Shown: positions 1-8,897 of the stretch, in pieces
Numbering within the stretch: the stretch's first letter is position 1
Layout of the letters: each line of letters starts with the position of its first letter
Origin: Prolixibacteraceae bacterium
Lineage (GTDB): Bacteria > Bacteroidota > Bacteroidia > Bacteroidales > Prolixibacteraceae
Direction of reading: 5' to 3'
NCBI GenBank assembly: GCA_019163175.1
Contig: JAFLKN010000061.1
Coordinates: 1-32,383 of the forward strand
Length of the DNA stretch: 32,383 nucleotides
Notes under the pieces: model-generated
Databases searched by the model: none
What the model saw: only the letters and a program-made list of their open reading frames with translations
Told to the model about the DNA's origin: nothing
Made by a program: the position numbers and the translations under genes

Positions 1-8
1 AATTCACG

Positions 9-422
9 ATGGGTGCTAGAAAAAGAAATAGTGCAAACGAACTAAAGGAAGCTAAAAAACAGCAATATTTTGCAGTTTTGAAGAATTGTCCTACTTCACC
101 ACGAAAAATGCGGCTTGTGGCCGATATGGTTCGTGGAATGGAAGTGAACAGAGCTCTTGATGTACTTAAGTTTTCCTCAAAGGAATCTTCACGCAGACTT
201 GAAAAACTCGTTATGTCGGCCATTGCAAACTGGCAAGCTAAAAACGAAGGCAGCAGGTTAGAAGAAAGTAATTTGATTGTGAAAACTATTTCTGTTGATT
301 CAGGAAGAATATTGAAAAGATTACAGCCAGCTCCGCAAGGACGTGCACACCGGATCAAGAAAAGATCCAATCACGTGACTGTTAGTCTTGGTAGTTTAAC
401 TCAAGTTAAAGAAACAGAATAA
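9..422 (+). CDS. rplV: 50S ribosomal protein L22
   Basis: Large-subunit protein L22 (137 aa). It binds 23S rRNA, and its long beta-hairpin lines the peptide exit tunnel. The body shows the family's [14 protein letters not shown] segment near residues 30-43, and the hairpin/C-terminal strand is the basic stretch around [16 protein letters not shown] (about 107-122). The length is slightly above the usual 110-135 because of an N-terminal basic lead-in ([17 protein letters not shown]). It is the first gene seen; rpsS and the rest of the S10 operon should lie just outside the window. rpsC follows after 10 bp, so co-transcription is expected. Confidence 0.97.
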   Translation: MGARKRNSANELKEAKKQQYFAVLKNCPTSPRKMRLVADMVRGMEVNRALDVLKFSSKESSRRLEKLVMSAIANWQAKNEGSRLEESNLIVKTISVDSGRILKRLQPAPQGRAHRIKKRSNHVTVSLGSLTQVKETE

Positions 423-432
423 ATAATAATAC

Positions 433-1158
433 ATGGGACAAAAAGTTAATCCAATCGCTAATCGTTTAGGAATCATCAAAGGATGGGATTCCAATTGGTT
501 CGGTGGAAACAACTATGGCGATAAGCTCGTGGAAGATTTTAAAATCAGGGAATATTTGAATGCCCGTTTGGCAAAAGCAAGCATTTCCAAGATTATTATT
601 GAACGCACACTGAAGCTTATTACTATCACTGTTCACACCTCAAGGCCCGGTATTATTATTGGCAAAGGTGGTCAGGAAGTTGATAAACTGAAAGAAGAAC
701 TGAAGAAGATCACTAATAAGGAAGTTCAGATCAACATTTTTGAAATTAAACGTCCGGAATTAGATGCCAAAATTGTAGCTGTAAACATTGCACGCCAGAT
801 CGAAGGTAAAATTGCCTACCGTCGTGCAACCAAAATGGCTATTGCTTCTACCATGAGAATGGGAGCACAGGGTATCAAAATTCAGGTTTCAGGCCGCTTA
901 AACGGCGCTGAGATGGCACGTTCAGAAATGTATAAAGATGGTCGTACTCCTTTGCACACTCTGAGAGCTGATATAGATTATGCACTGGCAGAAGCCCTTA
1001 CCAAGACCGGTTTACTCGGTGTAAAGGTATGGATCTGCAAAGGCGAGATTTATGGAAAGCGCGACCTTTCACCTAATGTAGGACAAAAACCAGGTACTGG
1101 CGGACGTCCAAATGATGGTGCACCAAAAGGTGGCGGATTTAAGAAAAGAAAAAAATAA
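433..1158 (+). CDS. rpsC: 30S ribosomal protein S3
   Basis: Small-subunit protein S3 (241 aa), part of the mRNA entry site and its helicase activity. The type II KH domain is visible with the GIIIGKGG motif at about residues 73-80. The conserved C-terminal domain follows ([23 protein letters not shown] region). The tail is Gly/Lys rich ([19 protein letters not shown]), as usual in Bacteroidota S3. It sits between rplV and rplP in the standard order. Confidence 0.98.
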   Translation: MGQKVNPIANRLGIIKGWDSNWFGGNNYGDKLVEDFKIREYLNARLAKASISKIIIERTLKLITITVHTSRPGIIIGKGGQEVDKLKEELKKITNKEVQINIFEIKRPELDAKIVAVNIARQIEGKIAYRRATKMAIASTMRMGAQGIKIQVSGRLNGAEMARSEMYKDGRTPLHTLRADIDYALAEALTKTGLLGVKVWICKGEIYGKRDLSPNVGQKPGTGGRPNDGAPKGGGFKKRKK

Positions 1159-1185
1159 TTTGTCAACCTTCAGAAGTATAGAAGA

Positions 1186-1620
1186 ATGTTACAACCGAAA
1201 AAGACAAAATACAGAAGAGTACAAAAGGGAAAAATGAAAGGACTGGCTCAACGCGGCAACCAGTTGGCATTTGGATCTTTTGGAATTAAATCGTTGGAAG
1301 AGACGTGGCTTACCGGACGCCAGATTGAGGCTGCCCGTGTTGCCGTTACACGTCATATGCAACGTCAGGGTCAAATTTGGATCCGTGTTTTTCCCGATAA
1401 ACCTATTACTAAGAAACCTGCAGAGGTACGTATGGGTAAAGGAAAAGGTGCTCCGGAAGCATTTGTTGCTCCGATTACACCAGGTAGAATATTGATTGAA
1501 GCCGATGGAGTTCCTTATGAGGTTGCAAAGGAAGCGCTTCGTTTAGCTGCTCAAAAACTACCGGTAACTACTAAGTTCATGGTTAGACGTGATTATGTTG
1601 AATCTGAAATCGCTGAATAA
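1186..1620 (+). CDS. rplP: 50S ribosomal protein L16
   Basis: Large-subunit protein L16 (144 aa, normal length), which organises the A-site tRNA elbow region of 23S rRNA. The hallmark RMGKGKG loop is at about residues 82-88, followed by the [14 protein letters not shown] segment; both are diagnostic. The stop codon overlaps the rpmC start by one base (TAATG), so the two genes are probably translationally coupled. Confidence 0.98.
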   Translation: MLQPKKTKYRRVQKGKMKGLAQRGNQLAFGSFGIKSLEETWLTGRQIEAARVAVTRHMQRQGQIWIRVFPDKPITKKPAEVRMGKGKGAPEAFVAPITPGRILIEADGVPYEVAKEALRLAAQKLPVTTKFMVRRDYVESEIAE

Positions 1621-1823
1621 TGAAGACATCAGAAATTAAAGAATTATCCAAAGCTGAGATTCTGGAAAGAATCCAGACCGATCAGGATTCCTTGTTACGA
1701 ATGAAAATGAACCATGCAATTTCTCCACTTGACAACCCACAGGTTATCGTTGGTGTAAGAAGAAACATTGCAAGACTTAAAACCATTCTACGTCAAAGGG
1801 AAATTAACGCAAAACAGAGTTAG
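1620..1823 (+). CDS. rpmC: 50S ribosomal protein L29
   Basis: Small alpha-helical protein L29 (67 aa), near the tunnel exit where trigger factor and SRP dock. The [18 protein letters not shown] start and the ending [15 protein letters not shown] match the family. The start overlaps the rplP stop by one base and the stop is 2 bp from rpsQ, so these genes are packed as in a typical S10 operon. Confidence 0.96.
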   Translation: MKTSEIKELSKAEILERIQTDQDSLLRMKMNHAISPLDNPQVIVGVRRNIARLKTILRQREINAKQS

Positions 1824-1825
1824 TA

Positions 1826-2083
1826 ATGGAATCAAGAAATCTAAGAAAGGAGCGTATTGGAGTTGTTGTGAGCAACAAAATGGAATGCACAATAATTGTG
1901 GCAGAACACCGCAAAGAAAAACATCCCATTTATGGAAAGTTCGTCAACAAGACTTCAAAATATTACGCCCACGATGAAAAGAACAGCTGCAGCATAGGCG
2001 ATACTGTAAAGATCATGGAAACACGACCAATCAGTAAACAGAAATGTTGGAGATTAGTGGAAATCATAGAAAGAGCTAAGTAA
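1826..2083 (+). CDS. rpsQ: 30S ribosomal protein S17
   Basis: S17 (85 aa), an OB-fold primary 16S rRNA binding protein. Family features are [19 protein letters not shown] at the start, the [19 protein letters not shown] core and [16 protein letters not shown] at the end. It lies 2 bp from both neighbours (rpmC upstream, rplN downstream). Length and order are normal. Confidence 0.97.
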   Translation: MESRNLRKERIGVVVSNKMECTIIVAEHRKEKHPIYGKFVNKTSKYYAHDEKNSCSIGDTVKIMETRPISKQKCWRLVEIIERAK

Positions 2084-2085
2084 TC

Positions 2086-2451
2086 ATGATACAACAAGAA
2101 TCAAGATGTACCGTTGCCGATAATAGTGGAGCAAAAGAAGTTCTTTGTATCCGCGTTTTAGGCGGAACCAGAAAGCGCTATGCTTCATTAGGCGATACCA
2201 TTGTAGTTTCAGTAAAAAGTGCTATAGCTGGTAGTGACATGAAAAAAGGTGCCGTTTCGAAAGCAATTGTTGTTCGTACCACCAAAGAAGTTCGTCGTCA
2301 GGATGGATCTTATATCCGTTTTGATGATAACGCTGTAGTTTTACTGAATAATGCTGGTGAAATGCGCGGAACTCGTATATTCGGACCCGTGGCAAGAGAG
2401 CTTCGTGATCAAAACATGAAGATTATTTCACTTGCTCCTGAAGTACTTTAA
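2086..2451 (+). CDS. rplN: 50S ribosomal protein L14
   Basis: L14 (121 aa; the family is usually 120-123). It forms intersubunit bridge contacts with 16S rRNA. The start [27 protein letters not shown] is the conserved L14 signature, and the end [27 protein letters not shown] is also canonical. The stop codon overlaps an in-frame ATG of rplX by one base. Confidence 0.98.
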   Translation: MIQQESRCTVADNSGAKEVLCIRVLGGTRKRYASLGDTIVVSVKSAIAGSDMKKGAVSKAIVVRTTKEVRRQDGSYIRFDDNAVVLLNNAGEMRGTRIFGPVARELRDQNMKIISLAPEVL

Positions 2452-2468
2452 TGCATAAAATCAGAACG

Positions 2469-2792
2469 ATGCAGAAAAAATTACACATTAAAAAAGGCGA
2501 CACTGTTATTGTAGTTGCTGGAAATTACAACGGTCGGGAAGGCAAAGTGCTTGAAGTAATTAGAGCCACCGAGAAAGCTATTGTGGAAGGTGTTAATATG
2601 GTTAAAAAACACACAAAACCAAATGCGGCTCATCCGCAGGGAGGTATTGTGGAGAAGGAAGCACCTATTCACATTTCTAACCTTATGAATAAGGACCCAA
2701 AAACTGGGAAACCAACTCGTATTGGACGGAAGCTTAATGATAAAGGTAAATTAGTTCGTTATTCAAAAAAATCAGGAGAGGAGATTAAGTAA
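2469..2792 (+). CDS. rplX: 50S ribosomal protein L24
   Basis: L24 (107 aa from this start), an assembly initiator of the 50S subunit with a KOW motif ([21 protein letters not shown] near the N-terminus). I chose the ATG that begins [11 protein letters not shown] because homologues start there. An upstream in-frame ATG at 2451 would add six residues (MHKIRT) and overlap the rplN stop by one base, so it cannot be excluded. The stop overlaps the rplE start by one base. Confidence 0.93.
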   Translation: MQKKLHIKKGDTVIVVAGNYNGREGKVLEVIRATEKAIVEGVNMVKKHTKPNAAHPQGGIVEKEAPIHISNLMNKDPKTGKPTRIGRKLNDKGKLVRYSKKSGEEIK

Positions 2793-3349
2793 TGGCTTAC
2801 GTACCAACACTTAAGAAAAAATATCAAGACGAGGTTGTCCCTACGTTAGTGAAGGATTTTTCCTACAAAAACGTTATGCAGGCACCCAAGTTAGAGAAAA
2901 TTGTCATTAACCAGGGAGTTGGTGCTGCTATCGCCGATAAAAAGTTAATCGAACTGGCAACAGAAGAGATTACAAATATCGCCGGTCAAAAGGCAGTCCA
3001 AACCAAATCTAAGAAAGACATCTCTAACTTCAAACTCAGGAAAAAAATGCCTATCGGGGTTCGTGTTACCCTACGCAGAGAGCGCATGTATGAGTTCCTC
3101 GATCGTTTAATCAGTGTATCTCTTCCCCGTATCCGCGATTTTAAGGGAATTGAAGGCAAAATGGATGGTAGAGGTAATTATACTCTCGGTATTCCTGAGC
3201 AAATTATTTTCCCTGAGATCGTTCTGGACAAAGTTACCCGCATCAACGGAATGAATATTACTTTCGTAACTACAGCCGAAACAGATGAAGAAGGCTACGC
3301 TTTACTGAAAGAGTTAGGTTTACCTTTTAAAAATGCTAAAAAGAATTAA
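2792..3349 (+). CDS. rplE: 50S ribosomal protein L5
   Basis: L5 (185 aa, normal), the central protuberance protein that contacts 5S rRNA and P-site tRNA. Diagnostic segments are [49 protein letters not shown] and [27 protein letters not shown]. The start overlaps the rplX stop by one base; rpsN follows after 3 bp. Confidence 0.98.
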   Translation: MAYVPTLKKKYQDEVVPTLVKDFSYKNVMQAPKLEKIVINQGVGAAIADKKLIELATEEITNIAGQKAVQTKSKKDISNFKLRKKMPIGVRVTLRRERMYEFLDRLISVSLPRIRDFKGIEGKMDGRGNYTLGIPEQIIFPEIVLDKVTRINGMNITFVTTAETDEEGYALLKELGLPFKNAKKN

Positions 3350-3352
3350 GAT

Positions 3353-3622
3353 ATGGCTAAGGAATCAATGAAAGCTCGGGAAGTTAAAAGAGCAAAACTT
3401 GTTGAAAAATATGCCGAGAAAAGAGCCATGCTTAAGGCTGAAGGTGATTATATCGGACTTCAGAAGTTACCTAAGAACTCTTCCCGTATTCGTATGCATA
3501 ACAGATGCAAATTAACCGGACGTCCGAAAGGATATATGCGTCAGTTCGGAGTCAGCAGGATTAATTTCCGCGAAATGGCTTCTTCTGGTTTAATTCCGGG
3601 TGTTAAAAAAGCAAGTTGGTAA
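3353..3622 (+). CDS. rpsN: 30S ribosomal protein S14
   Basis: S14 of the long, zinc-free type (89 aa). The [20 protein letters not shown] start and the [26 protein letters not shown] core match. The CxxC zinc pairs of the short 61-aa form are absent; only one Cys is seen. It helps build the 30S head. A stretch of 17 bp separates it from rpsH. Confidence 0.97.
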   Translation: MAKESMKAREVKRAKLVEKYAEKRAMLKAEGDYIGLQKLPKNSSRIRMHNRCKLTGRPKGYMRQFGVSRINFREMASSGLIPGVKKASW

Positions 3623-3639
3623 TTTATAATTAAGAAGTA

Positions 3640-4047
3640 ATGAGCAAAATTACAGATCCAATAGCAGATTATCTGACACGAATCAGAAATGCCCAGAAAG
3701 CAAAACATCGTGTAGTGGATATCCCTGCATCCAATATCAAGAAAGAAATTACCAAAATTTTGAAAGATAAAGGATATATCCTCAACTATAAGTTTGAAGA
3801 TGAAGTGAACTTTCAGGGTAATATTAAAATTGCACTGAAATATAATCCAGAGACACGGATTCCTGCTATTAAAGCAATCAGAAGAATCAGTAAACCTGGT
3901 TTGCGTAAATATTGCCATACCGATAGCATACCACGTGTGCTTAATGGTTTGGGAATTGCAGTAATTTCGACCTCTAAAGGTGTAATTACCGACAAAGAAG
4001 CTCGGGAATTAGGCATTGGCGGTGAAGTCTTATGTTACGTTTATTAA
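3640..4047 (+). CDS. rpsH: 30S ribosomal protein S8
   Basis: S8 (135 aa), a primary 16S rRNA binding protein that also represses the spc operon in well-studied bacteria. Recognised by the start [19 protein letters not shown], the [10 protein letters not shown] segment and the C-terminal [31 protein letters not shown]. No frame problems. The next gene, rplF, starts 16 bp on, behind an unusually strong ribosome binding site. Confidence 0.97.
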   Translation: MSKITDPIADYLTRIRNAQKAKHRVVDIPASNIKKEITKILKDKGYILNYKFEDEVNFQGNIKIALKYNPETRIPAIKAIRRISKPGLRKYCHTDSIPRVLNGLGIAVISTSKGVITDKEARELGIGGEVLCYVY

Positions 4048-4050
4048 TCT

Positions 4051-4056
4051 AGGAGG
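4051..4056 (+). promoter_or_regulatory. Strong Shine-Dalgarno site of rplF
   Basis: AGGAGG lies 7 nt before the ATG at 4064. It fixes the rplF start against a longer open frame that begins at 4016 inside rpsH. Such a complete SD sequence stands out because Bacteroidota leaders usually lack one, and none of the neighbouring ribosomal genes shows it. Confidence 0.75.
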
Positions 4057-4063
4057 AATAATA

Positions 4064-4621
4064 ATGTCAAGGATAGGTAAACTACCCATTGAAATACCAG
4101 TAGGTGTAAAATTTACAGTAAGCGATACAAATCTGGTTACTGTAAAAGGTCCGCTGGGCGAACTACAACAGCAGGTCGATCCTGAAATCACGTTTGAACT
4201 TGAAGGCAACATCTTAACTGTATGTCGCCCTTCAGACGAGAAAAAACATCGCGCCATTCATGGCTTGTACCGTTCACTGATCAACAATATGGTGGTTGGT
4301 GTTTCGAAAGGCTACGAAATTAAACTCGAATTGGTTGGTGTTGGTTATCGTGCTGAAAACGATGGTCAGGTACTCGATTTGGTTTTAGGTTATTCTCACC
4401 ACACTTATCTTCAACTTCCAAACGAAGTTCAGGTAGAGGCAAAAAGTGATAAACGTAGTAACCCGATTGTAACTCTGAAAAGCTGCGACAAACAATTAAT
4501 TGGTCACATCGCTGCTAAAATCAGATCATTCAGAAAACCTGAGCCTTACAAAGGAAAAGGTGTTAAGTTTGTTGGTGAACTTATTAGGCGCAAAGCCGGT
4601 AAATCAGCTGGTGCTAAATAG
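4064..4621 (+). CDS. rplF: 50S ribosomal protein L6
   Basis: L6 (185 aa from this start), two related alpha/beta domains near the factor-binding site. The start MSRIGKLPIEIPVGV is the conserved one, and the C-terminal half holds RSFRKPEPYKGKGVKF. The open frame extends 48 bp upstream into rpsH, but the AGGAGG site and homology place the start here. rplR follows after 15 bp. Confidence 0.97.
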   Translation: MSRIGKLPIEIPVGVKFTVSDTNLVTVKGPLGELQQQVDPEITFELEGNILTVCRPSDEKKHRAIHGLYRSLINNMVVGVSKGYEIKLELVGVGYRAENDGQVLDLVLGYSHHTYLQLPNEVQVEAKSDKRSNPIVTLKSCDKQLIGHIAAKIRSFRKPEPYKGKGVKFVGELIRRKAGKSAGAK

Positions 4622-4636
4622 TAAAATTTAAAAACC

Positions 4637-4993
4637 ATGGCTTTAACAAAGCAAGAAAGAAGATATAGAATTAAGAAAAGAATCCGGAAAATTGTTTCCG
4701 GAACTGCCGAGAGACCTCGTTTAAATGTTTTCAGAAGCAACAAGCAAATTTATGCTCAGTTGATTGACGATCTTACAGGAAAAACTTTGTTGGCAGTTTC
4801 TTCACTTAATAAAGATTTCGTAGGTGCCGAGGGTACCAAAGTCGAAATAGCTGCAAAAATTGGTAAAGCAGTTGCAGAAAAGGCTCTAGCAGCTGGTATC
4901 TCTGCTGTTGTATTCGATCGTAATGGTTATTTGTATCACGGAAGAGTTAAACAATTAGCTGATGCTGCCCGTGAAGGTGGCCTTAAATTTTAA
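4637..4993 (+). CDS. rplR: 50S ribosomal protein L18
   Basis: L18 (118 aa), a 5S rRNA binding protein of the central protuberance. Family features are [29 protein letters not shown], then YAQLIDD, and the C-terminal [28 protein letters not shown]. Normal length and position, 5 bp before rpsE. Confidence 0.98.
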   Translation: MALTKQERRYRIKKRIRKIVSGTAERPRLNVFRSNKQIYAQLIDDLTGKTLLAVSSLNKDFVGAEGTKVEIAAKIGKAVAEKALAAGISAVVFDRNGYLYHGRVKQLADAAREGGLKF

Positions 4994-4998
4994 TAGTT

Positions 4999-5514
4999 AT
5001 GACAGGAGATATCAGAAAAGTAAAAACCAGTGATCTGGAACTGAAAGATCGGTTGGTAGCTATTAACCGCGTTACAAAAGTAACCAAAGGGGGTAGAACA
5101 TTTAGCTTCTCGGCCATAGTCGTTGTAGGAAACGAAGATGGTATTGTAGGCTGGGGACTGGGTAAAGCCAGCGAGGTTACTACTGCCATTTCAAAAGGTG
5201 TTGATGCCGCTAAAAAGAACCTCGTAAAGGTTCCAATTCACAACGGTACAATTCCTCACGAACAAATAGCTAAATTTGGTGGTGCAAGTGTGTTTTTAAA
5301 ACCTGCCACATCAGGTACCGGTGTAAAAGCCGGAGGTGCTATGCGCTCTGTATTGGAAAGTGTTGGAGTTCATAACATCCTTGCTAAATCAAAAGGATCA
5401 TCAAACCCTCACAATCTTGTAAAAGCTACGATGAATGCTCTTCTCGAATTACGTGATGCGCATACTGTTGCTGAACACCGCGGTGTAACTTTGGATAAAG
5501 TATTTAATGGATAA
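4999..5514 (+). CDS. rpsE: 30S ribosomal protein S5
   Basis: S5 (171 aa), involved in decoding accuracy and the mRNA entry tunnel. The double-stranded RNA binding domain is at the N-terminus ([19 protein letters not shown]), followed by [20 protein letters not shown], the [21 protein letters not shown] loop and the [17 protein letters not shown]-type segment. Spacing of 6 bp to rpmD indicates the same operon. Confidence 0.98.
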   Translation: MTGDIRKVKTSDLELKDRLVAINRVTKVTKGGRTFSFSAIVVVGNEDGIVGWGLGKASEVTTAISKGVDAAKKNLVKVPIHNGTIPHEQIAKFGGASVFLKPATSGTGVKAGGAMRSVLESVGVHNILAKSKGSSNPHNLVKATMNALLELRDAHTVAEHRGVTLDKVFNG

Positions 5515-5520
5515 GTAGTT

Positions 5521-5700
5521 ATGGCTAAGATAAAAATTACACAAGTAAAAAGTAAAATTGGTTCGGATTACACGCAGAAAGCTACACTTATTGCGTTAGG
5601 AATCAAAAAACTTAACCATTCGGTTGAACACGAAGCCACTTCCGCGATTTTAGGGATGGTTAACAAAGTGCAACATCTCGTAATTGTTGAAAAAGTTTAA
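5521..5700 (+). CDS. rpmD: 50S ribosomal protein L30
   Basis: L30 (59 aa), a small ferredoxin-like protein of the 50S subunit. Translation from the ATG gives MAKIKITQVKSKIG at the start and ends HLVIVEKV, with the family's K(A)T(L)xALGIKKLNHSV centre. It lies exactly where L30 belongs, between rpsE and rplO. Confidence 0.96.
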   Translation: MAKIKITQVKSKIGSDYTQKATLIALGIKKLNHSVEHEATSAILGMVNKVQHLVIVEKV

Positions 5701-5720
5701 ACTTATTAAGAACAAGAAAT

Positions 5721-6167
5721 ATGGATTTAAGTAATCTTAAACCTGCTGAAGGTTCAACAAAGAATGTAAAGCGTATTGGCCGCGGACAAGGTTCTGGTCA
5801 TGGTGGCACCTCCACAAAAGGACATAAAGGTGCTAAATCTAGATCAGGTTACAAAAGCCGTCGTGGTTTCGAAGGAGGTCAGATGCCATTACAACGTGTT
5901 GTACCTAAATTTGGATTTAAAAACGTCAACCGGAAAGAGTTTAAAGCAATCAATCTTGATGTAATTCAAGAATTGGCTGAATCATTAAACCTAACTAGTA
6001 TCGATGAGAATATTTTAGTTGAAGCTGGTATGGCTTCAAAAAGAGACAAAATTAAAATCTTGGGTGATGGTGTATTGACCCTAAAGTTGGACGTAAAAGC
6101 TCATGCTTTTTCGAAAAGAGCTAAAGAGACCATTGAAAAACTTGAAGGAACCACCGAAATACTTTAA
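5721..6167 (+). CDS. rplO: 50S ribosomal protein L15
   Basis: L15 (148 aa). The Gly/Arg/Lys-rich N-terminal extension that threads into 23S rRNA is clear (RIGRGQGSGHGGTSTKGHKG, SRSGYKSRRGFEGGQMPLQRVVPKFGF). The globular C-terminal domain follows. secY starts 5 bp downstream, the usual spc-operon end. Confidence 0.98.
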   Translation: MDLSNLKPAEGSTKNVKRIGRGQGSGHGGTSTKGHKGAKSRSGYKSRRGFEGGQMPLQRVVPKFGFKNVNRKEFKAINLDVIQELAESLNLTSIDENILVEAGMASKRDKIKILGDGVLTLKLDVKAHAFSKRAKETIEKLEGTTEIL

Positions 6168-6172
6168 ACCCG

Positions 6173-7516
6173 ATGAAAAAGTTTATAGAAACCCTAAAGA
6201 ATATTTATAAGATTGAAGACTTGCGGTCCCGGTTGGGGATTACCTTGTTCTTACTTTTGATATATCGTTTAGGTTCGTATGTTTCTTTACCCGGAGTTGA
6301 TCCGGCTCAGCTGAGTCAACTACAAAATCAAACATCTGAGGGGTTGCTCGGATTGTTAGATATGTTTTCTGGAGGCGCATTCTCAAAAGCATCAATTTTT
6401 GCTTTGGGGATTATGCCTTATATTTCTGCTTCTATTGTGATCCAGTTGTTGGGTATTGCGGTACCTTACTTCCAGCGGTTACAAAAAGAAGGTGAATCAG
6501 GACGTCGTAAAATCAATCAGTTAACTCGTTATCTGACTGTTGTCATCCTGCTCTTCCAGGCACCTGCATATTTGGCAAATCTTTCATACCAGTTACCTGA
6601 AAGCGCTTTTGCTGTTGACATGACCATGTTTAAAATAACATCAACCATCATTTTGACCGCTGGTTCGATGTTCGTAATGTGGCTTGGCGAACGCATAACC
6701 GATAAAGGTATTGGAAATGGTATTTCACTGATCATCATGATTGGAATCATAGCTCGGTTACCACACTCCATCGTTGCAGAATTTGCTTCACGCATAGAGC
6801 AACAAGGTGGCGGTATGGTTATGTTCCTTTTAGAGTTTGTTGTACTTTTCTTTGTATTTATGGGTTCAATTTTGCTTGTTCAGGGAACACGCAAAATTCC
6901 TGTTCAATACGCAAAAAGAATTGTTGGAAACAAACAATATGGTGGTGTTCGTCAGTATATTCCATTGAAGGTAAATGCTGCGGGGGTTATGCCTATTATT
7001 TTTGCTCAGGCAATCATGTTTATTCCAATCAGTCTTGCTGGTTTTGCCAAATCCGATAGTTTGAGTGGCTTTGCGGCCGCATTCTCAGATCATACTGGTT
7101 TTTGGTATAATATGACACAATTTTTATTAGTTATCCTATTCACTTATTTCTACACAGCAATTACAGTTAATCCTACCCAAATGGCTGAAGATATGAAGAA
7201 GAATGGTGGTTTTATTCCTGGTGTAAAGCCTGGTAAGAAAACTGTCGAATTTCTTGATACGATCATGTCGAGAATAACACTTCCTGGATCAGTATTCTTG
7301 GGAATTGTAACTATTCTACCTGCATTTGCCATGATGGCTGGAATTAATACACAGTTCGCTTATTTTTATGGTGGTACTTCTCTGCTAATCTTAGTAGGTG
7401 TTGTATTGGATACACTTCAACAAATTGAGAGTCACCTTTTGATGCGTCATTATGATGGTCTGATGAAATCGGGTCGAATTAAAGGACGTTCAGGAAGTGG
7501 AACAGCAATGTACTAG
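6173..7516 (+). CDS. secY: Preprotein translocase subunit SecY
   Basis: SecY (447 aa), the pore of the Sec translocon in the inner membrane. About ten hydrophobic helices can be read. Signatures include RLGSYVSLPGVDP, the FALGIMPYISASIVIQLL segment near the lateral gate, LQKEGESGRRKINQ, GERITDKGIGNGISLIIM and the cytoplasmic loop VNPTQMAEDMKKNGGFIPGVKPG. It closes the spc part; a 201-bp gap rather than map follows before infA. Confidence 0.98.
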   Translation: MKKFIETLKNIYKIEDLRSRLGITLFLLLIYRLGSYVSLPGVDPAQLSQLQNQTSEGLLGLLDMFSGGAFSKASIFALGIMPYISASIVIQLLGIAVPYFQRLQKEGESGRRKINQLTRYLTVVILLFQAPAYLANLSYQLPESAFAVDMTMFKITSTIILTAGSMFVMWLGERITDKGIGNGISLIIMIGIIARLPHSIVAEFASRIEQQGGGMVMFLLEFVVLFFVFMGSILLVQGTRKIPVQYAKRIVGNKQYGGVRQYIPLKVNAAGVMPIIFAQAIMFIPISLAGFAKSDSLSGFAAAFSDHTGFWYNMTQFLLVILFTYFYTAITVNPTQMAEDMKKNGGFIPGVKPGKKTVEFLDTIMSRITLPGSVFLGIVTILPAFAMMAGINTQFAYFYGGTSLLILVGVVLDTLQQIESHLLMRHYDGLMKSGRIKGRSGSGTAMY

Positions 7517-7587
7517 TTATAGACATTTTTTTGTCTTGGATTGGTGAAAGTTCTATACTTGTTTAATTTATTACATAAATAGCAAAG

Positions 7588-7622
7588 TAAATCCGGTAAT
7601 TCTTGTAGTTTTGCCGGATTTA
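7588..7622. repeat. Perfect 9-bp inverted repeat in the secY-infA gap
   Basis: TAAATCCGG (7588-7596) is exactly complementary to CCGGATTTA (7614-7622) across a 17-nt loop. The loop contains the -7 box at 7606-7613. It could be a weak attenuator/terminator after secY or an operator over the infA promoter. The 3' arm is followed by TAAACGG rather than a T tract, which argues against a simple terminator. Confidence 0.55.
7606..7613 (+). promoter_or_regulatory. Putative -7 box upstream of infA
   Basis: TAGTTTTG fits the Bacteroidota -7 consensus TAnnTTTG. No TTTG-like -33 box is seen at 17-23 nt upstream, so this is a partial match. It would give infA-rpmJ-rpsM-rpsK-rpsD-rpoA-rplQ a leader of about 100 nt and transcription partly independent of secY. 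Confidence 0.4.
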
Positions 7623-7717
7623 TAAACGGAAAATTTTTAATAAGCCGTTGCGGTGTTTTAGGCTAAATGTGAGTTTGGATTATAAACATCTGGATAATTG
7701 ATAATTAGAATATATTT

Positions 7718-7939
7718 ATGGCAAAACAGTCGTCAATAGAACAAGACGGAACAATCATTGAATCATTATCGAATGCAATGTTCAGGGTTGAATTGGAAAA
7801 TGGGCATATCGTTACTGCACATATTTCAGGAAAAATGAGGATGCATTACATCAAAATTTTACCTGGTGATAAAGTAAAAGTTGAAATGTCGCCTTACGAC
7901 CTGACAAAAGGAAGAATTTCTTTTAGATATAAAAACTAA
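7718..7939 (+). CDS. infA: Translation initiation factor IF-1
   Basis: IF-1 (73 aa), an OB-fold protein that blocks the 30S A site during initiation. Diagnostic stretches are [39 protein letters not shown] and [24 protein letters not shown]. It starts the alpha-operon part after a 201-bp gap, with rpmJ 11 bp downstream. Function is secure; the gap suggests its own promoter. Confidence 0.98.
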   Translation: MAKQSSIEQDGTIIESLSNAMFRVELENGHIVTAHISGKMRMHYIKILPGDKVKVEMSPYDLTKGRISFRYKN

Positions 7940-7950
7940 AGCACAAAATA

Positions 7951-8067
7951 ATGAAAGTAAGAACATCCATTAAGAAGCGTAGTGCCGACTGTAAAATTGT
8001 TCGCAGGAAAGGCCGTTTGTACGTGATTAACAAAAAGAATCCTAAGTACAAACAACGTCAGGGATAA
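7951..8067 (+). CDS. rpmJ: 50S ribosomal protein L36
   Basis: L36 (38 aa), the smallest ribosomal protein. Translation gives [20 protein letters not shown] and ends NPKYKQRQG. The zinc-binding form carries CxxC plus a further Cys and His; here the first Cys is replaced (SADC) and no later Cys or His is present, so this is the zinc-free type. It is too short for a default open-frame search but its identity is clear. Confidence 0.96.
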   Translation: MKVRTSIKKRSADCKIVRRKGRLYVINKKNPKYKQRQG

Positions 8068-8072
8068 TTAAT

Positions 8073-8080
8073 TAACTTTG
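8073..8080 (+). promoter_or_regulatory. Possible -7 box upstream of rpsM
   Basis: TAACTTTG matches TAnnTTTG in the 28-bp rpmJ-rpsM gap, 15 nt before the rpsM ATG. No convincing -33 element is present and the gap is AT rich, so this may be chance. If real, it is an internal promoter for the alpha genes. Confidence 0.25.
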
Positions 8081-8095
8081 TAAAAAATTTATTTT

Positions 8096-8473
8096 ATGGC
8101 TCGTATAAGTGGTGTTGACATCCCTAATAATAAAAGAGGAGAGATAGCTTTAACCTATATCTTTGGTATTGGTCGCAATCTTTCAAAGACTCTCTTCGAA
8201 AAAGCCGGCGTTGATAAAGACATCAAGGTTCAGGATTGGACTGATGAACATTTAGCTGCCATTCGTGCGGCTATCAGTGGAAGCATCAAGGTTGAAGGCG
8301 AATTACGTTCTGAAACCCAGATGAATATTAAACGTTTGATGGATATTGGATGCTATCGTGGTATTCGTCATCGTGTAGGCTTGCCTGTTCGTGGTCAGAG
8401 TACAAAAAACAATGCTCGTACACGTAAAGGAAAGAGAAAAACTGTTGCTAATAAGAAAAAAGCCACTAAATAA
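8096..8473 (+). CDS. rpsM: 30S ribosomal protein S13
   Basis: S13 (125 aa) of the 30S head, contacting P-site tRNA and 50S bridges. Start [27 protein letters not shown]-terminal [22 protein letters not shown] with a lysine-rich tail. Order rpmJ-rpsM-rpsK is standard. Confidence 0.98.
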   Translation: MARISGVDIPNNKRGEIALTYIFGIGRNLSKTLFEKAGVDKDIKVQDWTDEHLAAIRAAISGSIKVEGELRSETQMNIKRLMDIGCYRGIRHRVGLPVRGQSTKNNARTRKGKRKTVANKKKATK

Positions 8474-8487
8474 TTGATATTTGAATT

Positions 8488-8877
8488 ATGGCAAAAAAGA
8501 CTGGTTCTACAAAAAAACGAGTTGTTGTCGTTGAAGCAATCGGACAGGCACACATACACTCTTCATTCAATAATATCATTGTCTCATTGACGAATGGTAA
8601 TGGTGAAGTAATTTCGTGGTCATCGGCAGGTAAAAAAGGATTCAGAGGTTCTAAAAAGAACACTCCCTATGCTGCTCAGGTTGCTTCCGAAGAATGTGCT
8701 AAGACTGCATATGATCTCGGCCTTCGTAAAGTAAAAGTATATGTAAAAGGTCCAGGTAATGGTCGTGAATCTGCTATTCGTGCTATCAGCAGCGTTGGCA
8801 TTCAGGTGAGTGAAATTGTTGACGTAACTCCGCTACCACACAATGGATGTCGTCCTGCAAAAAGAAGACGTGTTTAA
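8488..8877 (+). CDS. rpsK: 30S ribosomal protein S11
   Basis: S11 (129 aa), on the 30S platform near the mRNA exit. Conserved segments are [60 protein letters not shown] and the end [16 protein letters not shown]. Normal length; 14 bp after rpsM. Confidence 0.98.
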   Translation: MAKKTGSTKKRVVVVEAIGQAHIHSSFNNIIVSLTNGNGEVISWSSAGKKGFRGSKKNTPYAAQVASEECAKTAYDLGLRKVKVYVKGPGNGRESAIRAISSVGIQVSEIVDVTPLPHNGCRPAKRRRV

Positions 8878-8897
8878 TCTAATTAATTAAGACAGTA

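Noticed and set aside
3541-3918. Minus-strand open frame of 125 codons
   Set aside because: Fully antisense to rpsN and rpsH; composition follows the reverse complement of the ribosomal genes and no family is recognisable.
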